The notes: generated by a model from the sequence alone, not told the origin. Positions 33,397 to 45,124 are shown, numbered from the stretch's first letter. The stretch is 64,000 bases of DNA from Daphnia carinata (GCF_022539665.2 NC_081332.1:1571773-1635772); one strand, 5' to 3'. Made by a program: numbers and translations.

Positions 33397-33913
33397 GCCC
33401 ATGAAAATTCTGAATTTTTATGGCTAAAAGATGTCCAATGAAATATTTATCATTTAATAAACTATACTGAAGCAAAACTTCAATGCCCTTATTGATTGTC
33501 TAGCTCCAAAGAAGGAAAAGTCATAAATCATAAAGAAAATTCGATAAATTATTGAGAAACATGAGATTTCGATTGAAACGTGAAGTTAAATTTTTTTGAA
33601 GCATAAAGTTAAATGCTTCTTGTAAAACAGCCATTGAATGTCTTTGTGGAAACGATAGGTATTGAACGCTTAATACTCAAGTTCAACACAGTGCTTCCCT
33701 TTCCTTCTCTTTGGAACCTCTTTTTCTCATATGCTTTCAAAAGAAATAAATTGTTATTCGAGCTGGACTTTTAAACCGCTGATCACCTTTACAGCATAGT
33801 ATTTTGTATTTTAATGGATAACAACCGCCATTGTTAAAGAGATGTTATTCAGCTGATCAACAATTATCTATGATGAAAAGTTTAATATCCCTCTGTTACA
33901 ATGTTTAATACTT

Positions 33914-33987
33914 TCACCCGTCGCAGGAAACAAACCCGCACACCCTGTATTTAAAGGCCGGTGTCTTATCCTTAAGGCCGCATAGGC
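33914..33987 (-). pseudogene. Decayed tRNA-Arg(CCU)
   Basis: The minus strand keeps the GGCCTTAAGGATAAGACACC D-arm region and a T-arm-like TGCGGGTTTGTTTCCTGCGA, but the anticodon arm and acceptor no longer pair. It corresponds to the intact-looking copy at 46255-46327. Confidence 0.55.
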
Positions 33988-34331
33988 TTATGTTATACAA
34001 GAGTATATTTGCGCATACAATTCACAAAACTAGTCACTGTCTTACAGGCCATATGCTCCAAACATCTGCAACAACGGGAACAAGGTTTGAACTTTCCCTA
34101 TCAAATCCACTTAATATTCATGTTATTATTTCTATTTCTAATGATATAGTTAAAAAGAAGGTTGAAAATAAAATGTGGTCCTTAATTTCAACAGAACTAA
34201 CGAAATGAAATGAACTAGTTTTGTGTTGCGGACATCATGTATTAAATTATTTTCAGCAATATTTTAGGTTCTAACATTTTGGGAGCAATGACGGTGGTCA
34301 CTTAGTAGGCCGAGACAGCGATGGCTGGAGC

Positions 34332-35089
34332 TTAGTACTCGGGAGCTTCGTATGCTGCAGTGGTGGTTGCTTCATATTCTGGAGCTTTGTAGGCTGGTGC
34401 AGGGTAGACGGCGGCTGGGGCCTTGTAGACTGGGGCGGAGTAAGCGGGAGCAGAGTACACGGGAGCTTTGTATTGGGGAGCAGAGTACACGGGTGCGGGA
34501 GCTTTATAGGCTGGGGCTTTGTAGGCCGGAGCGCTGTATTCGGGAGCCTTGTAGGCTGGGGCAGAGTAGGTTTTGTATTCCTTCTCGACGTATTCGGGGT
34601 ACTTGGCCTCGCCTTCGTATTTCACATCAGCGGTGTATCCGTTGGCATCAGCGCGGTAAGAGACGATCTGGGTGCGGCCATCGGGGAGAGCGACACGGTA
34701 AGATCCAGTGGTGACTTTGTCATCGCTTCTCTCGGAGTGATCAAAATCAGCGTAGTATTCAGCATCTTTCACGGCGTACCCAAACTCGTAAGGTTGAGCC
34801 TGAGAAATTCATTCGATTCCGAATTAAATACGCAACATTAAAAAAACATTTTCAAATGATAACTTACCTCGTAGCTGACTTCGCCGTATGAAGAGGAGTG
34901 GTATTTGGGAGCTTCATATTTAGGAGCCACGTACTTTGGTGCGTATTCGTCGGACCTGTAGGAATCGGCGGCGGCAATAGCGAAGACAGCGGCGAGGATG
35001 AAGAACTGTCGATACAATAAATTGAATATTCATTCTCTTGTTATGATAGCAGGTGGCAATTGAAAATCCAAAGTGTCGTTTACCTTCAT
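34332..35089 (-). CDS. Cuticle protein type A2, CPR family
   Basis: Exons 35089-35084, 35005-34868, 34799-34332; 203 residues. Exon 2 (46 codons) encodes the same signal peptide and DSYRSDEYAPKYVAPKYEAP segment as A1. The RR region begins PYEFGYAVKDAEYYADFDHS and reads LPDGRTQIVSYRADANGYTA. The C-terminal part alternates KAP, SAP and YPAP repeats and ends YEATTTAAYEAPEY, a terminus shared only with A4. Divergent partner of B2. Confidence 0.93.
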
Positions 35090-35126
35090 TTTGCAGGAGA
35101 AGAGAGTTGCTTGAAACAGTTTGAAT

Positions 35127-35815
35127 GACTGATGATTTGAGTTGATTCGCTCGCGATATTTATACCGAAACCGTTGAAAGAAAGGAGAGCAGTTGTGGGA
35201 TGTGGCACATCTGTAAGTATGCTTAGCATGAAACGAAAGTAACCGGATTCAAAGGTTGTGCGGCATAAGTGCGTTAGTGGTTGCGAACTTGACTAACAAC
35301 GGTTGATTTATGGCCATAGTTTCCTACCATTTGCTATAAATTCGTAAGTTGCGAATAAAAATAAGTTGCGTGCACTGTTTGACGAACTATTCATTTGACC
35401 TCGATTTTTGCGTGAAACGTGTTGAATGATATCACTCAACCAAGTTGTTATTACCCCCCACTGGTTGAATCGACACTTGGTCAACGAGTGGGTCAAATTG
35501 AAATTTAAGGGTTAGATGTTATGGAAAGTCTACTATGTAGAACATAATAGGGAAAGTCCCGTTGTTTATCGACTTACTCGTTGAACATGGAGATATGCTG
35601 ATCAAGACATTGCCCAAAAATGGTCCAGTGAACCTGTAGCAGTGTTCGTCTTTGAAATGGAAAGGAGCAAAACACTTTTCCTTTCTCCATTTTTTTTTGG
35701 CACAATCAAACAATTCGCTCATTTGAACACAGAAATAAGCAACACACATGAAGTACAACAAGGACATCACTCTACGGTATTTAAAGGCGAGCGAGCAGCT
35801 GAAAGGGTATCAGTT
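35127..35815. promoter_or_regulatory. Bidirectional promoter region of cuticle pair A2/B2
   Basis: Minus side: TATAAATAT at 35164-35156, initiator TCAGTC at 35132-35127 (spacing 32). Plus side: TATTTAAAG at 35778-35786, TCAGTT at 35810-35815 (spacing 32). GGGAAAGTCCC at 35550-35560. Confidence 0.75.
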
Positions 35816-35850
35816 ACTCAACTGTCTCAAACATTCTCCCACTTCTCAAC

Positions 35851-36428
35851 ATGCAGGTAAAATTGCTTTGCATTCAAACGATTCAATATTATTGTTTATA
35901 GTTCTAATAAACCACTATTTAATTCTCAAGTTCTTCGTACTCGCCGCCTTGATTGCTGTCGCCGCAGCCAATTCCGACTATCATGGCTCAACTTATCCGA
36001 CTTCATCTTACAACAGGCCATCTTATTCGCCTTCAACTTACGACGTCCAGCACTACGTAAGTCCCATTGTCTTATCTTTCACCCACTCAAAGCAGATTCT
36101 AAACGAACGATTGCCCCATCCGTAGGCCCCCCAGCCGCACGCTTTCAACTGGGCCGTCAACGATGGTTATGGCAACGACTACTCGCACACTGAGAGCAGC
36201 GATGGCAAAGTTACCACCGGGTCTTACCGTGTGGTCCTCCCCGACGGTCGTGTTCAGATCGTCACCTACAAAGCTGATAGCTACGGATACACTGCTGATG
36301 TCAAGTACGAAGGTGAAGCCAAGTACCCCACTTACTCCGCACGTACTTACTCCGCACCAGCTTACTCCGCACCAGCTTACTCCGCCCCAGCTTACTCCGC
36401 CCCAGCTTACTCCGCCCCAGCTTACTAA
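35851..36428 (+). CDS. Cuticle protein type B2, CPR family, shortened C-terminus
   Basis: Exons 35851-35856, 35931-36056, 36126-36428; 144 residues. Exon 2 is nearly identical to B1. RR region: NWAVNDGYGNDYSHTESSDG, then SYRVVLPDGRVQIVTYKADS. The repeat array ends SAPAY at a TAA (36426-36428). Downstream, 26 more in-frame codons (starting VPVSTAYTAPATGQVYMTS and ending NVARDY, stop 36507-36509) match the normal type B C-terminus. The stop is therefore secondary and removes the NVARDY tail; B4 has the same stop. Confidence 0.9.
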
Positions 36429-37009
36429 GTTCCAGTTTCCACTGCTTACACTGCTCCCGCAACCGGCCAAGTCTACATGACGTCCACCAACGTTGCCCGC
36501 GACTACTAAGCCCACGAAACTGTGAAATATTTACGAATGTCCAATTAAAGATTTATCGTTTAATAAACTATTTCAAAGCAAAAACTACTTGTCCTTATTT
36601 GTTGTATTTATTATTTGCTTATTAATATAATACTCTCCTAAAATTAGTCGCTTTATCTATTAAGGGAGACGATGGTTCTAACTCTGATTGATTTAACGTC
36701 CGAACCAATTTTATGGCACTCAAATCAAGCATAACAACGATTAGCGTATCATAGCTTTGGATGATTCCAACACATTGAATACTCTATTGGATTATTGAGC
36801 AAACTCAATTACTATGAACTATTCATATCTTAATCTTAAGTAAACTGTGCCGGTATGACTCGCTTAGAGTTTCGAGCGTTAACGGTTTTGACTCATAACA
36901 CGATCTGTCTAATTTGTATTAGTAGTTTTAAATTATTATAGAAACAAAGCAGCGAAATCTTTTATTATCTTGTTGCAAAATCATCAAAATAATCTTAACT
37001 GTCTCAAGG

Positions 37010-37118
37010 CTAGCGCCGAACTCGCGACCTCGATATTACTAACAATGCCATCTTCATTCGGAACATTTTGTCTTTGTCTTACAAGTACTATGCGCCTAAT
37101 AACTGCGCCACTGCTGAC
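37010..37118 (-). pseudogene. Decayed tRNA-Ile(UAU)
   Basis: The minus strand retains GTGGCGCAGTTATTAGGCGCA, an ACTTGTAAGAC anticodon region and TCGAGGTCGCGAGTTCGGCG, with intron-like sequence between. The anticodon is changed and the acceptor stem does not pair. Homologous to 30911-31030 and 43218-43337. Confidence 0.65.
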
Positions 37119-37368
37119 ATAAACCGGTCATATACTAACGCTTCATATGTCCATGATATAGTTGTGATCGTTCAATTTTCTTACGAAATTGTTTAAAGAT
37201 TTCTTGAAAAAGTCGTCCGTATTTTCATCACAACCAATGAAAAAAAAAGTAAACTAGTTATGTCTTGCGGGATCAGGCCTCATGCGGCCGTCATGTATTA
37301 AATTATCTGCAGCAATATTTTAGCATATAGCATTTAGGGGGAGAAGTGGGAGTGGTGCAAGTGGAAGC

Positions 37369-38074
37369 TTAGTAGGCTGGGGCTTTGTAGGCTGGAGCGG
37401 TGTAGGCTGGCGCTTTGTAAGCTGGAGCGGTGTAGGCTGGGGCTTTGTAGGCTGGAGCGGTGTAGGCTGGGGCTTTGTAGGCTGGAGCGGTGTAGGCTGG
37501 GGCTTTGTAAGCTGGAGCGCTGTATTCGGAAGCTCCGTAAGCTGGGGCAGAGTATGTGTTGTATTTGGACTGGACGTAGTCGGGATACTTGGCCTCGCCA
37601 ACGTATTTGACATCGGCAGTGTAGCCGTAGCTGTCAGCTTTGTAAGTGACGATCTGAGTGCGGCCATCGGGAAGTTGAACGCGGTAAGATCCAGTCTTCA
37701 CTTTGCCATCGCTTTTCTCGGAGTGATCGAAATCAGCGTAGTATTCACCATCTTTCACGGAGTATCCAAACTCGTAAGGTTGGGGCTAAAAATTCATTTG
37801 AATCCCAATTAAAGACGAACTATTAAAAAACATTCTCATATGATAGCTTACCTCATAGCTGACTTCTCCGTACGAAGAGGAGTGGTATTTGGGAGCCTCA
37901 TATTTAGGAGCCACGTACTTTGGTGCGTATTCGTCGGACCTGTAGGAATCGGCGGCGGCAATAGCGAAGACAGCGGCGAGGATGAAGAACTGTTGGCACA
38001 AGAAATCGAATATAAATTCTCTGGTAATGATAGTACGTTGCAATTAAAAATTCAGAAGTATTGTTTACCTTCAT
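37369..38074 (-). CDS. Cuticle protein type A3, CPR family
   Basis: Exons 38074-38069, 37989-37852, 37785-37369; 186 residues, the shortest type A protein because its C-terminal YKAPAYTAPA array has the fewest units. RR region begins PYEFGYSVKDGEYYADFDHS and reads GRTQIVTYKADSYGYTADV, with KYVGEAKYP where paralogues have KYEGEAKYP. It ends KAPAY, as in the odd-numbered type A genes. Divergent partner of B3. Confidence 0.93.
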
Positions 38075-38111
38075 TTTGCAGGAGATGGGAGTTGCTTGAA
38101 ACAGTTTGAAT

Positions 38112-38761
38112 GACTGATGATTTGAGTTGGCTTGATCACGATATTTATACCGAAGCCGTTGAAAGCAAGGAGAGCAGTTTTGGGATGTGGCACATCTGTA
38201 AGTATGCTTAGTACGAAACGAAAGTAACTGGATTCAAAGGTTGTTCGGTATAAATGCCTTAGTGGTTGTGAACTTGAGTAACAACGGTTGATTTACGAGC
38301 ATACTTTATAAAAATGTTCCACAAATTCTTCGTTTTGTTGTTTCTCTGAGTTGCGTGCACTCTTTGTTCAACTATTGATTTAACCTCGATTGTAGCGTGA
38401 AACGTGTTGAATGATATCGCTATGGTCAACGAGTGGGTCACATTGAAATTTGAGGGTTAGTTGTTATGGAAAGTCTACTATGTAGAACATTATAGGGAAA
38501 GTCCCGTTTTTTAATGGACTTATTCGATGACCGTAAAGATATGCTAATCGAGATCACTGTCCACAAATGGTCAAGTGAACCTGTAGCAGTGGTCGGCTTT
38601 GAAATTGAAAGGAGCAAAACACTTTTCCTTTCTCCATTTTTTTTGGCACAATCAAACATTTCGCTCATTTGAACACAGAAATAAGCAACACACATGCAGT
38701 ACAACAAAGACATCACTCTACGGTATTTAAAGGCGAGCGAGCAGCTGAAAGGGTATCAGTT
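38112..38761. promoter_or_regulatory. Bidirectional promoter region of cuticle pair A3/B3
   Basis: Minus side: TATAAATAT at 38149-38141, TCAGTC at 38117-38112 (spacing 32). Plus side: TATTTAAAG at 38724-38732, TCAGTT at 38756-38761 (spacing 32). GGGAAAGTCCC at 38495-38505. Confidence 0.75.
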
Positions 38762-38797
38762 ACTCAACTGTCTCAAACATTCTACCAACTTCTCAAC

Positions 38798-39391
38798 ATG
38801 CAGGTAAAATTTACTTTGCATTCAAACTATTCAATATTATTGTTTATAGTTCTAATAAACCACTATTTAATTTTCCAGTTCTTCGTACTCGCCGCCTTGA
38901 TCGCTGTCGCTGCAGCCAATTCCGACTACTCTGGCTCAACTTATCCGACTTCATCTTACAATAAGCCATCTTATTCGCCTTCGACGTACCAGGTCAAGGA
39001 ATACGTGAGTCCTATTGTTTTATCTTTCATCTGCTCAAAGCAGTTTCTAAATGAACGATTGCCCCTTCGATAGGCCCCCCAGCCGCACGCTTTCAAGTGG
39101 GCCGTCAACGATGGTTATGGCAGCGACTACTCGCACACTGAGAGCAGCGATGGCCAAGTAACCACCGGCACTTACCGCGTCCTCCTTCCCGATGGTCGCA
39201 CTCAGATCGTTACCTACAGAGCAGACAACAACGGATACACTGCTGACGTAAAGTACGAGGGGGAGGCTAAGTACCCCGCTTACTCCGCACCGGCTTACTC
39301 CGCACCAGCTTACTCCGCACCGGCCTACTCCGCCCCAGCTTACTCCGCCCCAGCCTACAGGGCTCCCGTTAACGTTGCCCGTGACTACTAA
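38798..39391 (+). CDS. Cuticle protein type B3, CPR family
   Basis: Exons 38798-38803, 38879-39004, 39074-39391; 149 residues. Signal peptide as in the other type B genes; mature start NSDYSGSTYPTSSYNKPSYS. RR region: KWAVNDGYGSDYSHTESSDG, then QVTTGTYRVLLPDGRTQIVT and YRADNNGYTADVKYEGEAKY. A YSAPAY array and the intact NVARDY C-terminus follow. Its 3' UTR matches that of B1 (same GCTAAAAGATGTCCAATGAA tract), supporting the alternating-pair model. Confidence 0.93.
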
Positions 39392-39917
39392 GCCCACGAA
39401 AATTCTGAATTTTTAAGGCTAAAAGATGTCCAATGAAATATTTATCATCTAATAAACTATACTGAAGCAAAACTACAATGTCATTATATATTGTCTAACT
39501 CCAAAGGACAAATACTAAAGCATAAAGAAATTACGTGAATTTTTTTAGAAACATAAGCTTTCTATTAAAACGTGAAATTAAATTTTATTTTGAGGCCTAA
39601 ACTTAAAAGCTTTTAGTAAAAAAGCAATTGACGGTGTCTGTGGAAACGATCGGTATTGGACGCTTAGTATTCTAATTCAACAGAATGCTTCCCATTCCTT
39701 CTTTTGAGAATACCAAATGTTTAAGCCTCTTTTTCGCATATGCTTTCAAAGGAAATGAATTGGTGTTCGATCTAGTCTTTTAAACCGACGTTCAATTTAA
39801 CAGTATAATATTCTGTAATGAATAACATACCGCTATTGTTAAAGAGATGTTACCCAGCTAATCAACAATTATCTTTGATGAAAAGCTTGATATCCCTCTG
39901 TTACAATGTTTAGTCGT

Positions 39918-39990
39918 TATACCCACCGCAGGAAAGGATCTGCGTGCCCTGTATTAAAAGACCGGTGCCTTATCGTTTAATCCATTAAGA
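39918..39990 (-). pseudogene. Decayed tRNA-Arg(CCU)
   Basis: Same position relative to the next A/B pair as 33914-33987 and with the same kind of decay: the D-arm GATAAGGCACCGGTC survives, while the anticodon and acceptor arms are lost. Confidence 0.5.
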
Positions 39991-40371
39991 CTAATGTTAT
40001 ATAAGTGTATAATTCCATATTCGATTCGCAAAACCAATCGCTGTCTTACTGGTAATACGTTCTAAATATCCGCGAACAAAGGGGAGAAGGTTTGACCTTT
40101 CAATATCAAACCTACTACCCTTAATATTTATGTTCTTATTTTCGTATTTCTAATGATATGCTTAAAAAAACCTTTAAAAAATAAAATGTGGTCCTTAATT
40201 TCAGCATAACTAACGAAAAGAAGTAAACTAGCTTTGTGTTGCGGGATAAGACCTCATGTGGGCATCATGTATTATATTATGTTCAGCAATATTTTAGGTT
40301 CTAACATTTTAGGAGCAGTCATGGTGGTGTAAGTGGGACCTTAGTAGGCAGGGGGAAGCGGTGGATGGAGC

Positions 40372-41278
40372 TCAGTATTCGGGAGCTTCATATGCTGGGG
40401 CAGCAGTGGTGGTTGCTTCGTATTCGGGAGCTTCGTATGCTGGTGCAGGGTAAACGGGAGCAGGGGTAGCAGGAGCTTTGTACTGGGGAGGAGAATAGAC
40501 GGGTGCGGGAGCTTTGTAGGCTGGGGCAGAGTAAACGGGAGCTTTGTAGGCTGGGGCAGAGTAGACGGGAGCCTTGTAGGCTGGGGCAGAGTAGACGGGA
40601 GCTTTGTAGGCTGGGGCTTTGTAGGCTGGAGCGGTGTACGCTGGGGCTTTGTAGGCTGGAGCGGTGTAGGCTGGGGCTTTGTAGGCTGGAGCGGTGTAGG
40701 CTGGGGCTTTGTAAGCTGGAGCGCTGTATTCGGGAGCTCCGTAAGCTGGGGCAGAGTATGTGTTGTATTTGGACTGCACGTAGTCGGGATACTTGGCCTC
40801 GCCTTCGTATTTGACATCGGCGGTATATCCGTAACTGTCGGCTCTGTAGGTGACGATCTGAGTGCGTCCGTCGGGAAGCAGAACACGGTAAGATCCGGTT
40901 GTCACTTTGCCATCGCTTTTCTCGGAGTGATCGAAATCAGCGTAGTATTCACCATCTTTCACGGAGTATCCAAACTCGTAAGGTTGGGGCTAAACAATTC
41001 ATTTGAATCCCAATTAAAGACGAACTATTAAAAAACATTCTCATATGATAGCTTACCTCATAGCTGACTTCTCCGTACGAAGAGGAGTGGTATTTGGGAG
41101 CCTCATATTTAGGAGCCACGTACTTTGGTGCGTATTCGTCGGACCTGTAGGAATCGGCGGCGGCAATAGCGAAGACAGCGGCGAGGATGAAGAACTGTTG
41201 ATACAATAAATTGAATATACTTTCTTTTGTAATGGCAACAGGTGACAATTGAAAATTCAAGGCGTTGTTTACCTTCAT
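40372..41278 (-). CDS. Cuticle protein type A4, CPR family, longest of the type A set
   Basis: Exons 41278-41273, 41194-41057, 40989-40372; 253 residues. RR region begins PYEFGYSVKDGEYYADFDHS, then TTGSYRVLLPDGRTQIVTYR. The C-terminal array is expanded: YTAPAYKAP units, then YKAPVYSAPA units, then APVYSPPQYKAP and a doubled YEAPEYEATTTAAPAYEAPE ending. The EATTTAA terminus is shared with A2. Divergent partner of B4. Confidence 0.93.
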
Positions 41279-41315
41279 TTTGCAGGAGATGGGAGTTGCT
41301 TGAAACAGTTTGAAT

Positions 41316-42002
41316 GACTGATGATCTGAGTTGATTCGTTCGCGATATTTATACCGAACGTTGGAAGAAAGGAGAGCGATTGTGGGACGTGGCACATGTG
41401 TAAGTATGCTTAGCACGAAACGAAAGTAATCGGATTCAAAGGTTGTTCGGTATAAATGCGTTAATGGTTGTGAACTTGAGTAACAACGGTTGATTTATGG
41501 GTATAGCTTCTTACCATTTGCTATAAATTCTTCGTTTTGTTGTTTTTCTAACTTACGTGTACTGTTTGTTAAACTATTCATTTAACCTCGATTTTTGCGT
41601 GAAACATTTTGAATGAAATCACTCAACCAAGTTGTTATTACCCCCCCTCGGTTGAATCGAAACTTGGTCAACCAGTGAGTCAAATTGAAATTTGAGGGTT
41701 AGATGTTATGGAAAGTCTGCTATGTAGAACATAATAGGGAAAGTCCCGTTTTTTAATGGACTTATTCGATGACCATGGAAAGATCCTGACCGAGAGCGTC
41801 ACCCGAAAATGGTCTTCTGAACCTGTAGTAGAGTTCGTTGCAAATGGAAAGGAGCAAAACACTTTTCCTTTCTCCATTTTTTTTGGAATAATCAAATATT
41901 TCTTTCATATGAACACAGAAAAAAACAACACACATGAAGTACAACAAAGGCCATCGCTCTACAGTATTTAAGGACGAGTGAACAGCAGAAAAGGTATCAG
42001 TT
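41316..42002. promoter_or_regulatory. Bidirectional promoter region of cuticle pair A4/B4
   Basis: Minus side: TATAAATAT at 41353-41345, TCAGTC at 41321-41316 (spacing 32). Plus side: TATTTAAGG at 41965-41973, TCAGTT at 41997-42002 (spacing 32). GGGAAAGTCCC at 41737-41747. Confidence 0.75.
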
Positions 42003-42039
42003 ACTCAACTGTCTCAAAACGTTCTACCAACTTCTCAAC

Positions 42040-42620
42040 ATGCAGGTTAAATTTACTGTGCATTCAAACGACTAACGATTACTGTTTATAGTTCTAATAA
42101 TATCCCTGTTTCAATATTCCAGTTCTTCGTAGTCGCCGCCTTGATCGCTGTCGCCGCAGCCACTCCCGTCTACCCTGGCTCAACTTATCCGACTTCATCT
42201 TACAATAGGCCATCTTATTCACCTTCGACGTACGATGTCAAGGAATACGTAAGTCCAATTGCCTTATCTTTCATCCACCCAACGCAGTTTCTAAATGAAC
42301 GATTGCCCCTTCGGTAGGCCCCCCAGCCGCACGCTTTCAAGTGGGCCGTCAACGATGGTTATGGCAGCGACTACTCCCACTCTGAGAGCAGCGATGGCCA
42401 AGTAACCACCGGCACTTACCACGTTCAACTCCCCGATGGTCGTAGTCAGATCGTCAACTACAAAGCTGACAGCTACGGCTACACTGCTGATGTCAAGTAC
42501 GAAGGTGAAGCCAAGTACCCCACTTACACCGCACGTGCTTACTCCGCACCAGCTTACTCCGCACCAGCTTACTCCGCCCCAACTTACTCCGCACCAGCTT
42601 ACTCCGCACCGGCTTACTAA
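42040..42620 (+). CDS. Cuticle protein type B4, CPR family, shortened C-terminus
   Basis: Exons 42040-42045, 42123-42248, 42318-42620; 144 residues. The first donor is GTTAAA rather than GTAAAA. Signal peptide MQFFVVAALIAVAAA; mature start TPVYPGSTYPTSSYNRPSYS. RR region: KWAVNDGYGSDYSHSESSDG, QVTTGTYHVQLPDGRSQIVN, YKADSYGYTADVKYEGEAKY. It stops after SAPAY at the same TAA position as B2. The former tail downstream is still recognisable (VPVSTAYTAPG) but has since lost one base just before its end, so NVARDY is out of frame. Confidence 0.9.
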
Positions 42621-43217
42621 GTTCCAGTTTCCACTGCTTACACTGCTCCCGGAACCAGCCACGTCTACATGACTTCCGCCAACGTTGCTGCGACTACTAA
42701 GCCCACGAAATTGTGAAATATTTACGCCGAAAGGATGTCCAATTAAAAATTTATCGTTTAATAAACTATTTCAAAGCAAAAACTACATGTCCTTATTTAC
42801 TGTATTTATTATTTGTTTATTAATGTAATACTCTCCTAAGGTTAGTCGCTTTACCTATTAAGGGAATCGAATATTCTAACTCTGATTGAGTTAACGTACG
42901 AATCAATTATATTGCACTCAAATTAAACATAACAACGATTAGCGATTAGCGATTAGCGTAGCTTTGAATGATTCCAACGCATTGAATACTCTATCACATT
43001 ATTGAGCAAACTCAATTACTATGAATTATTCACATCTTAATGAGTAAACTGTTGTAGTATGTCTCGCTTAGAGTTTCGAGCGTTAATGGTTATAACTCAT
43101 AACACACTCTGTCTGCTTTCCTATGCTGTTCGTCTACTGTGTCATCAAACTATTGTAGAAACAATGCACCGTTTTCTTCAATTATTTTATTGTACAAACA
43201 TGAATAAAATTTTAACA

Positions 43218-43337
43218 TTCTCCAGGCGAGGGTCGAACTCGCGACCTCGGCATAACTTGCGATGATATCATCATCATTGCACATAATTAGATACTGTCTT
43301 ATAAGTACCATGCGCTAACCAACTGCGCTACTGGAGA
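43218..43337 (-). tRNA. tRNA-Ile(UAU) with intron, second copy
   Basis: Minus strand: perfect acceptor stem (TCTCCAG/CTGGAGA), D-arm TAGCGCAGTTGGTTAGCGCA, anticodon loop CTTATAA, T-arm GTCGCGAGTTCGACCCTCGC. The exon parts are almost identical to 30911-31030, while the intron (after the anticodon loop, about 45 nt) has diverged, which suggests the mature sequence is still under selection. Confidence 0.85.
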
Positions 43338-43554
43338 TGTTTAAACACAGTTATTCATGTAAGTTTCAATTTCTAATACATGGGGAAATATTGGAAAAAA
43401 AATGTAATCCGCACTGTCATTAAAACCAATGAATACAAATGAATAAATTTTGCGTTGCGGGTTCAAACATAAAGTCTTGTATTAAATTATCTTCAGCAAT
43501 ATTTTAGCATCTAGCATTTCGAGGGAGCCAGTGAGGGGTGGTGCAAGTGGAAGC

Positions 43555-44328
43555 TTAGTAGGCTGGGGCAGTGTACGCTGGGGCTTTGTAGGCCGGAGCA
43601 GTGTAGGCTGGGGCTTTGTAGGCCGGAGCGGTGTACGCTGGGGCTTTGTAGGCTGGGGCGGTGTACGCTGGGGCTTTGTAGGCCGGAGCGGTGTAGGCTG
43701 GGGCTTTGTAGGCTGGAGCGGTGTAGGCTGGGGCTTTGTAGGCTGGGGCGGTGTAGGCTGGGGCTTTGTAGGCCGGAGCGCTGTATTCGGGAGCTCCGTA
43801 AGCTGGGGCAGAGTATGTGTTGTATTTGGACTGCACGTAGTCGGGATACTTGGCCTCGCCTTCGTACTTGACATCGGCAGTGTAGCCATAGCTATCAGCT
43901 TTGTATGTGACGATCTGAGTGCGGCCATCGGGAAGTTGAACGCGGTAAGATCCAGTTGTGACTTTGCCATCGCTTCTCTCGGAATGACCGAAATCAGCAT
44001 AGTATTCATCTTTCACGGTGTACCCAAACTCGTAAGGTTGAGCCTAAACAGTTCATTTGAATCCCAATTAAATACAAACTATTAAACTACACTTTCAAAT
44101 GATAGCTTACCTGATAGCTGACTTCTCCGTACGAAGAGGAGTGGTATTTGGGAGCTTCATATTTAGGAGCCACATACTTTGGTGCGTATTCGTCGGACCT
44201 GTAGGAATCGGCGGCGGCAATAGCGAAGACGGCGGCGAGGATGAAGAACTGTTGATACAATAAAGTTAATACATTGTTGTAAAGGCAGAAGGTGACAATT
44301 GAAAATTCGAAGTGTCATTTACCTTCAT
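43555..44328 (-). CDS. Cuticle protein type A5, CPR family
   Basis: Exons 44328-44323, 44248-44111, 44043-43555; 210 residues. Exon 2 ends SYQ rather than SYE. RR region begins PYEFGYTVKDEYYADFGHSE, as in A1, and reads GRTQIVTYKADSYGYTADV. The C-terminal array has repeated YKAPAYTAPA units to a TAPAY end. It is the closest relative of A1, consistent with both lying next to a tRNA-Ile gene. Divergent partner of B5. Confidence 0.93.
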
Positions 44329-44365
44329 TTTGCAGGAGAAGTGAGTTGCTTGAAACAGTTTGAAT

Positions 44366-45124
44366 GACTGATGATTTGAGTTCATTCAATCACGATATTT
44401 ATACCAAACACTGAAAGTAAGGAGGACATTTGTAAGGTCAGCTGAAAGTAATGTGAGAGGCTTCCGATTAGGAGATATTCTGGAAGCAATACGCCAGTTG
44501 TGACGAAGGTGAGCAATAACGGGTTGCCTACGCGCATAGTTTGTGGCCCTGTGCCATAAATTTTGTGTTCTTTCGTTTCTCTGATGATAGATGGTTCAAT
44601 TTCGAATTTCTACTGGCTGACCCATTTCAGCGTTTTAAAAGTAGAAAAAACTATTTTACCCCACCCCACCTTATTGGAGTGTGAATCGGCGAGCTGCTTT
44701 GTTTATAAGTTATTTCGCCCGCATCTTGTAGAACGAAACCTGTTAGAAGTCAAATTGCTGCCACCTTCGCTGATTGATTCGGATATCGGTCAATGAGTAA
44801 GTCATGTTACGATTTGTAGGTTAGATTACAAAAGAGTCTGCTATGTAGAACATAATAGGGGAAGTACCGTTTTCCTAACGAACCCATTCGTTGACCATGG
44901 AGAGGTCCTTATCAAAATGATTACCCAAAAATGGTCTTGTGAATCTGTGACAGGGTTCGTTGCAAATGGAAAGCAACAAAACACTTTTCCTTTTTTCATT
45001 AATATTGGCATGATCACATATTTTTCACCATCTGACTCTATTAACACGCTAAACAAGTGAAGTGCAACAAAGAAATCGTATCGCAGTATATAAGGGCGAG
45101 CGAAGAGCAGTAAGAGCATCAGTT
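44366..45124. promoter_or_regulatory. Bidirectional promoter region of cuticle pair A5/B5
   Basis: Minus side: TATAAATAT at 44403-44395, TCAGTC at 44371-44366 (spacing 32). Plus side: TATATAAGG at 45087-45095, TCAGTT at 45119-45124 (spacing 32). The inverted repeat is degraded here (GGGGAAGTACC near 44858). Confidence 0.72.

Noticed and set aside
36099-36515. Minus-strand Gly/Val/Ser-rich frames opposite every type B exon 3 (also at 33037, 39047, 42291, 45414, 46951, 50003)
   Set aside because: Antisense of the conserved RR exon; they appear only because the sense exons are homologous.
40503-40814. Leu/Arg/Cys-rich frame (RLGLCRLERC repeats)
   Set aside because: Another shadow frame of the A4 repeat exon.
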